Assembly (NCBI GenBank): GCA_021209875.1
Contig: JAGYVD010000002.1
Span: 2,046,001-2,110,000 of the forward strand
Source: Rosellinia necatrix
Lineage: Eukaryota > Ascomycota > Sordariomycetes > Xylariales > Xylariaceae
Length of the DNA: 64,000 nt
Direction: 5' to 3'
Part shown: one piece after another, positions 45,379 to 55,900 of the stretch
How positions within the stretch are numbered: position 1 is the first letter of the stretch
Layout: each line of letters starts with the position of its first letter
Made by a program: the position numbers and the translations under genes
The notes under the pieces: model-generated
What the model was told of the DNA's origin: nothing
Databases searched by the model: none
What the model saw: the letters and a program-made list of their open reading frames with translations, nothing else

Positions 45379-48135
45379 ATGGCCCCTCGAAAGCGCGCTC
45401 GGCAAAACCCCTCCAACAACAACAGCACGGACACGTTGCCTTCCGCGTCGCCGTCGCCATTGCCATCGCCACTGCCACCGGCAGCGCATAGCACCGGAGT
45501 TGTTGCGTCACCGGCCCCCAAGACATCGTCACATGGCATGTCACCCACACAGCCAGGCCACCCGAACGCGCCCGCCACCGCGCCCTCCCGAAAAGACCAA
45601 AAGGTGAGTTCCGTGTGGGTGATTCTTTGATGTTGTTGATCTAATTTTGGACGTTTAGACCCGGAAGACGAATAGCTGGTATGCCTCCTGGCCGCGCCTT
45701 GCAAAGTCGTCCGCATCCACCCAGGTCGCCCGAGAGAACATAATGGGTGCTACTCGACGGTCGAAGGCTGCAGCGGACTTCAGTCGTTTCGATACAGGCA
45801 AGAAGGAGGCTTCTATAGATCCGAACCAGCCGCCCACCGAGACACCGCACACGATTGCCGCGGCCGATACCAGGTCATCACAGAATGAGTCGGTCACTCC
45901 TGTGTGCCAGCCGGAAACGGCGAACACAGGCGTCAGCCCGGGCGATACGACTGCGGCTGCTGAGCCAGATGCTACAAGACCCTGTTTAGTCATCTCTTCC
46001 GCAACTGAGGAAACTGGGCCTCAGGCGCCAGCAGCTTCCACCGGTTGGCTGTCATGGCTAAGTAGGCCAACGACTCAAGAACAAAGCGAACCTACAAATG
46101 AGAGCACCGAAAATCACCAAAATGCCGTAGACGCAACTGAATCGACGGAGCCACAAGACCCGCAGGTTCAACTACCAATAGAAGTCCAGGAACCAAACAA
46201 GCCAACAGGTCCATGGTTTAGCTTTTGGTACTCATCAGCGAGTCCGGCTCTGCAAGAAAACGCCGAGAACAGATCAGAGAATGGGGCTGCTATAGTGGAC
46301 GAGAATAAAACGAAAGAAAACGAAGCGGTTACGATACACGGCCCGCCCGCGCCATCGCCGCTAGCACCGGCATCAACGCCCGCACCAGTAGCCGCACCCG
46401 CAACAGCTCAACCATCGGCTGGCTCGACATGGGCATTCTGGTCCAGGGATACGGCCCCCTATAAGACGGGGGAAGATGGAGCTTCTACCCAGCAAGGTGA
46501 GCTAGCTGTTCTAGGCGAAGGCTCGGAAGCAAGCCCAAAGGCATCGAACGTGGAGGTCGACGAAGAGAACAGTAACAAAAAGGGTCCGCAGACCAAGGCT
46601 GCCCAAGGGCGGCTGTCAAAGAAAACTCCGGTTAAGAAATTCGAAAGAGGCCGAACCAAGCCTGTAGACATAGATGAGTCGCCCACAGCCCAGCCGAGTA
46701 TACCAGTGCCAGATTCGGACGCGACCGTCAAGCACTCTTCACCAAAGCCAGCTGCTACTTCAGCCCATAAAGTGCTTGCACCAAACCTACTTCTACCATC
46801 ATTCAAGAGCACTTACCGTATGAAAGAGAACCCTTCGATCCTCAAACAGATCGCACAGTTGTTGCTCAGGACGCAGCAGCGGCCTACTGATCATGTCTTT
46901 CTTACTAAAGAAACTCCAGCGATGAGAAAGGCTATAGCTATCGGTGTGCATGGGCTTTTCCCCGCTAGCTATCTACGGCCGATGATAGGTCAACCCACGG
47001 GTACCTCTATAAGATTTGCAACTCATTGTGGTGAAGCGATTCGTAGATGGACTGAGCGCAACGGTTTAGGTAATTGTGAGATAGAAAAAGTGGCGTTAGA
47101 GGGAGAAGGCAAGATTGCGGATCGCGTTGATAACTTGTGGAAACTGTTGCTAAACTGGATCGAACATATAAGAAATGCGGATCTGGTCATGTTGGCATGC
47201 CATTCTCAGGGTGTTCCTGTGGGCATAATGCTTTTGGCGAAATTAATTGACCTCGGAGTCATTACCAACTGTCGTATCGGGGTCTGTGCTATGGCTGGTG
47301 TGTCGCTTGGACCATTCCCAGACTACAAATCCGGAATGGGAATGTTGATGGGGACCGCCGCAGAGCTATGGCAATTTGCAGACCCTGGAAGTGAGATTTC
47401 CAAGAGATATGAACATGCTCTCAAGACAGTGGTTGAATATGGTGCCCGCATCACGGTAAGCCTACTGCCTGAGGGTATTTTGTCCCCCTTCTCCCTCTGC
47501 ACTCTCCCTCAGTTGCGACAAGGGCATGAACATCGCTAATACATGGCAGTACGTGGGTAGTATCGACGATCAATTAGTGCCTTTACAATCGGCGCTTTAT
47601 GGCCCTGCTTGCCATCCCCACATATATCGAGCTGTGTTTATTGATGGTCGAATTCACGCTTCGGACTTCATTGCCCACCTTGTAGGGTTTGCGCTCAAGC
47701 TTCGGAATTTGGGCATATCAGACCACGGGTTGATTCGAGAGTTGTCGGTGCCGCTAGCCGGTAGCCTGTACTCGGGCGAGGGTCATTCAAGGCTTTATGA
47801 TGATGGACAAGTGTATGAGTATGTGAGACCCCGAATACCCCTGCCTTTACCACATTGGACGGCTAATTCGTGAAAGCCTGGCTATATCGCATACTCTTGA
47901 GACCACAAGCACATCTGGAGTTCCTTGTCAGATTCGAAAGCACGAGGGACTTACCAGTCCCAACCCGTATGTTCTTCCTTGGATCATGCGAGGATTGCTT
48001 GAAGAAGACTTTGTCAAAACCGAATTATCGCATGAAACGGCCGAGTTACTCAAACAATTTGATGACTGGACACCGACCACAAAAGCACTTAAAGATGTGA
48101 AGTATAGACTGGAGGCCGTCAGGTCGAAACTATAG
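45379..48135 (+). CDS. YML020W-like alpha/beta-hydrolase-fold protein
   Basis: Four exons, 45379-45603, 45659-47455, 47550-47818 and 47877-48135, give 849 residues. Introns of 55, 94 and 58 nt have donors GTGAGT, GTAAGC and GTATGT; the last acceptor (GAAAG) follows a GCTAAT branch site. The N-terminal ~380 residues are low-complexity and disordered, with repeated Trp-containing patches (WYASWPRL, GWLSWLSRP, PWFSFWYSS, WAFWSRD) that may be membrane or partner contacts. The hydrolase part starts near LPSFKSTYRMKENPS and shows IGVHGLFPASYLRP, VMLACHSQGVP with the likely nucleophile Ser591 (HSQG), and VGSIDDQLVPLQSALYG, which could supply the acid residue. The ending DDWTPTTKALKDVKYRLEAV is typical of this fungal family. 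The family relates to yeast YML020W; its substrate is unknown, so lipase/esterase activity is only suggested by the fold. Confidence 0.88.
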
Positions 48136-48784
48136 CATTCTAAGGCGTAGTCATAGAGGCTGGAATATTGGGATGGGTACGATAAGCATCATCAGGCAAC
48201 ACCGGAGTTCAGGGCAGAATATGTAGACGGCCACCCGGACAAACCAAGAGGCTAGGTAGGCGTTTGGCGTAGGGTATCTTTTTATAGGTTGCAAAGGGCT
48301 GGCCAAGCCATGATATCACGACTTAGCAGTTATAAATTATATATACGTAATAGACGTGCCGTCCAAGGCTAATTAGCACTTCTCGTTTCTTGGTTCAAGG
48401 CCAAGTAGAAGAGTGGCCACTAAGACAGGCGAGACATGATAGGGGAAGGAGTCACTACTTACCTACTCGTAGTTTAACTGTGCTGTACCGGCCACCGACT
48501 CAGAATACAAATTTACATTAGAAATTTGAATAGGCTAGGTTATTATCTAGGGTAAGTGCCTATGTATGCACATACATACTTAATAACCACCCCCTCTTTA
48601 ATTTTGACACCTAACCAATTGCTAAGTTGTGCATCTATATGTACATGCCATGGCCTCTGCTAGTTAGTAGTAAGTTGTGGTTTGTATTAGTGTATAATCG
48701 AACTACCCAGATCAGGTGTCAGGGGCAAAGATGGCTGACGAATCGGAGGTTACCGGGCCATCTTTGTTCCCAAAGTAATGTGCC

Positions 48785-49215
48785 TAACCTACCTAGTGGA
48801 TTGACGTTATATGGTACCTAGTGTACTTACCTGCCTACCTACCTGGGTAGTCTTGCTAGTACTTCGATACCTTTAACGGCCGTCTAGAGCCGCAAGTGCG
48901 AGTAAAACTGTCTTTCGGGCGACTTGGTGGCATTTCTTTGTTAGAGGGATTACCTACCTAGGTACTTACTTAGGTATGACTGCACTAGGACCTACCTATA
49001 GGTACCTAGATACCACAAACTGGGGTGAATGTTCCCCATAAATGGAATAAGCCAATCTAAGCTTGGAATGTTGGCCCACTATATAGCAATTAGCAAATTC
49101 CCACCATGTATGTTACCTACCTGGGTAGGTAGGTACTGTCTGTACGCCCGCCTGCAAGTGCCTACATATGTACATACTTTTTTGCAGGTACACTACCTAC
49201 CTACTCGACCGTAGC
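48785..49215. repeat. TACCTA/TAGGTA-rich island
   Basis: Dense TACCTA, TAGGTA and TACCTACCTGGGTAGG words in both orientations, including the self-complementary CTACCTGGGTAG near 48836-48851 and CTACCTGGGTAGGTAG near 49119. Confidence 0.7.
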
Positions 49216-49504
49216 TACTTGTCATATTACAACACAAGGTCCATCTCCCTTTATTCCATGCTCATTACGTAAAAGCCCTCTTCGTTCGGGATCCTTGGCC
49301 TTTCCCGCATCCCAACGCCCAGAAACATCCCGATTCAAGGCTAACCTAAATGCTTGTCAGCTCTGGCGATACATGTGTGTAGCAACCCTGCCTGCCGCCT
49401 ACTCGATACGATCCCCAATCGGTATTCGCATGCCTGGGTAGCTACGTGGCGCTCTCACCCACGCCCACCGCTGAGCTCCTACAAAGATCGCTCGCACAGG
49501 CGCC

Positions 49505-49587
49505 GAGACGACGAGACGACGAGACGACAAGACAACAGGACGACAAGACGACGAGGCGACGAGGCGACGAGGCAACGAGACAGCGAG
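49505..49587. repeat. GAGACGAC-type minisatellite upstream of FMP27
   Basis: About ten imperfect 8-bp units (GAGACGAC, GAGGCGAC, CAAGACGA) in tandem, about 320 bp before the FMP27 ATG. Confidence 0.85.
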
Positions 49588-49909
49588 AGCCGCTAAGGTT
49601 CCTCATCCTCGCCAACAGAGTCGAAAGAACAACCGCTCGCCGGACCTCCCCGAAAGCCAAACTAGTGCGCTGGGCTCTTCATCGCGGGGCAGTTTGGTAA
49701 ATGGTCGGCGAGATGGATTCTTGCGAACTCTTGAACCTTGAGTAATGCTAGTACTGCTAGCCCTCAACGCGATCATGTAAGCGGGACAGCGGCGTGTTTG
49801 CTTGCTTTCGCAGCCGTCCCGGCCTGTGCTAATGGAGAAATTGCTCTAGTAACCCGAATCGAGGCGAAGCTAGGCGAAGCGGGACGACACGCGCCGAGGC
49901 GTCGTCGCC

Positions 49910-52900
49910 ATGGCGCTCCTCGACCCGACCTTCCTTTTCGGCATTTTCGTTGTTCTATATCTGTCGTCCTTTGTTCTTTTCGCCATCCTCCGCATCATCA
50001 CCGGCATATCGATACAGCGAGTCGGGTACTTTTCCCTCCGACGCCTGGCTTACACCCCACGAGACGGTGTCAAACTCGAGATCCGCGGCCTGGGACTCCA
50101 TCTCCACCGGCCGACCTTCTCGCAGCCGACCTGGCTGAGCATTGTCGTCAGCGAGCTAGTTGTCACACTAGATATCAAGGAGTTGGAAGGCCAGAAGCCA
50201 AGCGTGTCCGCAGCCAGCGAGAACGAGAGCGATGGCAGTCAAAACGAGGGCGGTGGTCACTTGAAGGCCCCGCCCGAAATTTCGCTCCCGAGACGAGCCA
50301 CGTTCGATGCTGCTCGCAGCGCGACTTGGAAACAGTTGACCAAAGTCAAGGAGCGTGTCAAGAAGTTACACCGTAATGTTCGTTGGATACGAATGGTCGA
50401 TGTCGTGGCAACTGACTCGACCGTTCACGTCGTGGACGTTGGGAAAGTTCAGTTTGGCAGTTTCACCATCGCTTTGGACACGAGGCGCCGGCTTGTTGAC
50501 CGTGCGCGGTTCTTCTTCCAGTCCAAGGCCGAGAAGCGGCTTCAGAAACAACCTGCGGAGTGGATCGTGACGCTGAAGAGCATTCTCTTCACAGCTAAGG
50601 GTGGTGAGGCTATTGAAGTTCTTGACAGCGCTACGTTAAACGTGCACGGCTTTCTGTATGATAACATGGACGGGCTTCGGGACGCTACTATCGCCCTCAA
50701 GCTCGGCCGAGTGCATGTACCCTACGACGACGTTCGAGTTTGCGCGGAGAGGTCTAAAAGACTACGGAGGCGACAGGCAAGCACCCACAAACACGGCGGG
50801 TCTGTTAGGGTCACCATGGATAATATTATTCGAGAGATCGATGAACCGGGCAGTACAGATTCCGACTTGATGCAGACTGTCTCTGATTCTAAAGAGTTTG
50901 TGAGCTCCATTCTTCGCGGCATCAAAGAAGTTCAGTTTGCAGTGAGCTTCGTCTCCCTGACGAAGAAAGTACATACTATACGATCCACCGGCTTGCCTCT
51001 GTTACTCAACGCGTCAATGAAGGAGGTTGGTATCGACTTGCACAGGCTAGACCCTAAGTCGCCAGCGCATCGTATGTATTTCCCGTCTAATGCTATCGCA
51101 CATGAGGCGTTGGCAGCAGCTCTCTCCATATCCGTTGGTCTTGACGATGGCCATGGCAAGCCGGAAAGAATAGCGTATGTACCTATGGCTACCACGACTG
51201 TGAAAACGACATTGCCGTCGAAGACGGTTGAGTTATCGGAAGTCAGAAGCGCCGAAGAAAGAAACGCCAACATTCTTTTCGCCAACTCCGTCGTCACATC
51301 GCCGTGTGTCGACTTGGACCCTAAACGTCTTCCTATTCTTCTTGCACTCCTTCGGCCCAAACCAAAGGCTCCCAAGGTGCACTCCCAACATAGGCACCAG
51401 CTTATTTCCCGGCTACTTCCTAAGGCAAATATTAAGTTCTCAATGCACGAACCGGTCCTCAGGATTGCGTTGCCGCCAGTTCAGAAGACAGACGACCCAG
51501 ATGACTTCGACCTTATCATCTCATCTATCTCATCCATTTCTCTTGACCTCGAGTCGTTCCACTCTGCCGTAGAAGACGTACATTATTCATTGGCCTCGTC
51601 CCTACGAGTACAAACCCACCATCTATATTACCGAACCTCGCAAGGTAGCCGCTTTGATCTAGTTGATACTGATTCTTTTGACTTGAAGGTACGGCTCTCT
51701 GCTGCGCCCGACGTACATGTGGTTGCGAATGGTCATCTTCAGACCTTTGCAATCCGAATGACTCGTCCAGAAATCACCAAGGGCATACGCCAAATTATTC
51801 GGCAGCTTAAACTAAAGGTTGAGCCCGACAAGCGCAGTGTCTCGAAGACGCCAAGGTCGCGAAATATTTTACGCGCTCTGCCACAGTGGTTTCTACATTT
51901 CTCCGTTCAGGTTGATGATTTTAGTGCCGAAATAACCGGAGTTGATGATGATTTTCCCGGCACCACGCGCGGCGTTGTCCTACAGGTAGATACATGGTCC
52001 GCTGAATACCGGGCTCAGAGGATGGACCATGTGCGGCAGCGGCCAACATCTAGGAGGCGAGCGGCAAGTCGGTCCCTAGTTCCCGATCCTGAGATATTGA
52101 GCTCCATATCAACGCCATCATCCCCTCGTAAAAAGCTGCAGCATGAGGGGGACGGCCGGAGAGTCGCAATACACGTTAGGGGTTTGGAGGCATTTGTAAT
52201 CGAGGCGCCTGAAAAATGGGAGGTTGAGCCGTTTATTCATATGCCTCGCTTCGAGGTTGCCTTCTCAACCCACAGCGATGCGCATAGTCCAATTCTTCAC
52301 GTTCACTCCCACCTTCGCACTCTCGTTATTCAGTACTCGCTCTTCCGTCACTACTCGGTTGGTGTTGCCATCATGGTTCTACGAAGAGCGTTTGCGAAAG
52401 ACGCGCAACGTTCCACGCCCTCCAGTCCGCAGGCTTGCCAGACTCCTACTGCACTGTTATCGCCCGAATCACCGTGGTCGGGCAGTACAGATACGTTCCC
52501 CAAAACTCCGAAAGAGCTAATGACTATTGGCTTTAAGGCAGCCTTGATTCAGATCAAGGCGGAAATGCCAGCAGACCCCCCACTTATGGTTCAGATATAT
52601 GCTATGGAGGCGGGCCGCCAACGATGGCTTGCTCCATACTTTGCTTCAAAGTTGATACGCGTATATGCCGGCGCTCCTAGGATGCTGGGCGTTTGGGCTC
52701 GAATTGCAAGCATTAAATCGTTCCGACTCGACTACCGGGAGTCACGAAAAAAGACGCCTAATGGTACAATTCAAGACGACAAGATGGCTGATGCAGTGGC
52801 AGAGGCTATCAGGCTCGCCGTCCCTCACGAGCTCATCATAAATAAGATATCGGATAATTTGATCAACGTCTTCAAAGCTAGTCAACAGCTCCACCATCGG

Positions 52901-55900
52901 TTCAACACTGGGACTAATGAGTATATTCTTGATAAAGCGCCAGAAAAACCGAAGAATGTGCCGAAAGTGTCGCTAAGGGTTCGCAATTTAATGTTCGAAT
53001 TGGAGGACGGTGCATTTGAGTGGAAGCTTGGCATGATATACAGAGCTGGTCGTGTGGAGCAACAGCAACGAATTGCTCGTGAGGATGCTTTCCGCGTCAA
53101 AGTAAAGAAAATTTCCCAGGACCAGGAGATGAAAAAGGATCCAACTCGTTTCCGCAACCGCTCAGCAATGACAAGAGGCCGAGACACAAATGCGAGTCCA
53201 TGGGGACGCAGTAAAAGTGAGGACCGTCTAACACAGCCTAATCGGGACCAACGATCTCGTAGCGAGGCCCCTCGGGCCCGAAATCCTCGCTACGACCCGG
53301 AAGATATTCGCGACATGAGTGGCAACGCCCATATTACAATCCAAGAGGCGAGAACGAGATTGGATGAGCATAATGCACAAAGCTGGAAGAAACGCATAGA
53401 CCGTTGCTTTCTCAAAGCACGGCAGGGGACCCAAGAGCTCCGCAGCTCGTTCTGGGGAAGCGATCATGTTCCCGATGACCTCGAGGATACAGAGAGGATT
53501 CTCGAAGTGCCGCAACGACCGGCGCTTATGGCCACAATTATTCACGAACTCCATGTCTTAATCGACAAACCATCCTTCCCTCTACAAAAGCTCCCGGATT
53601 TTCTACATAAGGTAGGCAAAGGGATGCCAAAAGATATGCAGTACTCTCTCCTTGTCCCGATGAACATCCAGATTACAATGAGCGAGGCGAAGGTGACGCT
53701 CCGAGATTATCCTCTTCCACTGCTCCATGTTCCGGCATTGAGGCCTGGCCAATCATCCAAGTTGCCGGCACTCTCCCTCAAAACGGACTTTGTGATAGCT
53801 GAGGAATATCGCGGTAATGACGCTTCCCGACGGATAAGAGTCCAGATCACCCCTCCTAGTAGCCTGGAGCCGGGAATGCCAAATGGTAGCTTCGCCATCG
53901 CCGTTCGCCGAACCATCGGACCCGTTAAATCATACTCGGACATGTACGTGGATCTAAATACTGCCAACCCGACTCGCATTACCTGGGGTCCTTCGTATCA
54001 ACCCGCCATTCAGGACATGATGATGGTTATCGAATCCTTTACAAAGCCACAGCTCGATCCGTCAGAACGAGTTGGGTTCTGGGACAAGATTAGATTGAAT
54101 TTTCACTCGAGGGTTCGGGTCGCGTGGAGAGAAGGTGGTGATGTCCATCTCGCTCTAAAGGGCTCCAGAGATCCATATGCAGTCGTTGGGAACGGTGCCG
54201 GATTTTTGATGTGCTGGCGGAACAACGTTAAGTGGAATATCCACACCGAGGATGATCCGAAAAAGTTCATGACCGTAGACAGTGGCGAATATGTCCTTGC
54301 CGTGCCTGATTTTAGCCATCACGCTCGAGAAGAGACCCGGAGCGTACACGAAAACGACAGCCTAGCCAGTGACCCTAACGACATGGCCGGTATAGCTTTC
54401 AAAAAGGTCATCATGAAGCTGTCAGGAAACGTTCAGTGGATGGCTGGGCTCGTCTTTGAGCGCGCTAATGTCAATGGGGAGAGAGACTTTAACTTCAAAC
54501 CACACTATGACGTGATTTTGAAAGCACCCATGTATGCCAAATCACACGACAAAGACGTCCCCTACGATGCATTCCGCGGTTTCAGAAGTCAGCATATCCA
54601 TCTTTCCATAGCTGTCAGGGCGCCGGTCGACCGTGATTGGGCATCTTCCGGATTACAACCACCAACCAGGAGCTACAATACCGTCCACTTAACTCCAAGG
54701 TTCTTTACTCATTTCTTCGCGTGGTGGTCGCTTTTCGGTGGCCCCATGTCACTACCTATCCGTCAAGGTTCTCTCTGGCCGGGAAGAGAGAAAAACAGTA
54801 AGAAGTTTGGAAGGCACTTAGGTACAATCAAGTACAATCTCCTCCTTGCACCCCTGTTCCTTAGCCATATTTACAAACACAAAGACGCCGAAAATTATTC
54901 GGAAAATGATGTATCAGCAACAGGTATCAAAGTCAGATTCGATAGCTTCATGCTCGACATTCACCAGCGTCGTGAAGAGTTCAACACGCGAGATGTCGGT
55001 ACCAAAACTACCAAAACTAACAGCAGAACAACTGGGATGAAAATTCATGCGGCTCAACTCGATCTCTTGTCAGCGGATGTGCGTGCTGTATCTGCCAGCA
55101 TCAGGGGTACTACGGCTGAAGCAGTGAAGAGAAATTCACTCTCCACCTTGTTTACGCAACAAGACCTAGATGACGCTGCCGACCTTTCAAATTTCACCAT
55201 TCCAGATCACGATTATAGTTGGATCGACATGGACGATTTTGTTGAACTCGATTGGATTCTCCCATCGGAACCAAACCCGGAGACTAAAATTTTGCCCCTC
55301 GCATATTCTCCACGTGTAACCTACTTCCGCCAAACCGACATTGGGGGTATAATTGATGGGGACCCAGACCGCACAAGCCCCTTTGGAAACGAACCTACGC
55401 ATTTTTGTATTATGAGCCAAGACGACGATCCAAGGCGGGTACAATCTAGGCTCATTCAATCTCGATTGGATCAATTAGATACTCAGATCACGAACAACAT
55501 ACGGAACGTTTCCGATGCCGAATCGCGAATGGGGAATGATCCCGATGTTCGCGCCGTATATGAAAGCTTGAATAGACACACTAGCGTCCTCCGAGACAAA
55601 CGTTCGTTTATGGAGTCCATGTTACATCAAATGGCCTACAAGATTACGACTAGCGAGCAACAAAACGTGTCGCAAGATGACGCGATTCCAGATCAACTTT
55701 CCGAAATGTCTATTAATACCGGGGAAGGACGGATAAAAGTGCCATCAGGGGCCGAATTTGCAAGCGATTTCAAGAATAGGTTTGTTGTTCACAACATGCA
55801 ACTCAAATGGAACAATTTGTTGCGAAATATCATTCTCCGATATAGCCATCAGGTCAGCCAACGACGCGGGTTTGTTTACTATTTGTCCCGGCCCGCTGTG

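Larger units (their letters stand above)
48136..49909. promoter_or_regulatory. Intergenic and promoter region upstream of FMP27
   Basis: 1.77 kb with the 3' flank of the hydrolase gene, a TACCTA/TAGGTA island at 48785-49215 (with one GTAGTGTA octamer on the minus strand at 49189-49196), a GACGAC/GAGGCGAC minisatellite at 49505-49587 and the GC-rich FMP27 leader. A 212-codon frame starting at 49738 overlaps the FMP27 start in another phase and is taken as a shadow. Confidence 0.5.

Noticed and set aside
49738..50376. 212-codon frame overlapping the FMP27 start
   Set aside because: Out of phase with FMP27, Arg/His-rich translation of GC-rich DNA; the FMP27 frame encodes the conserved N-terminal anchor and RBG segment.
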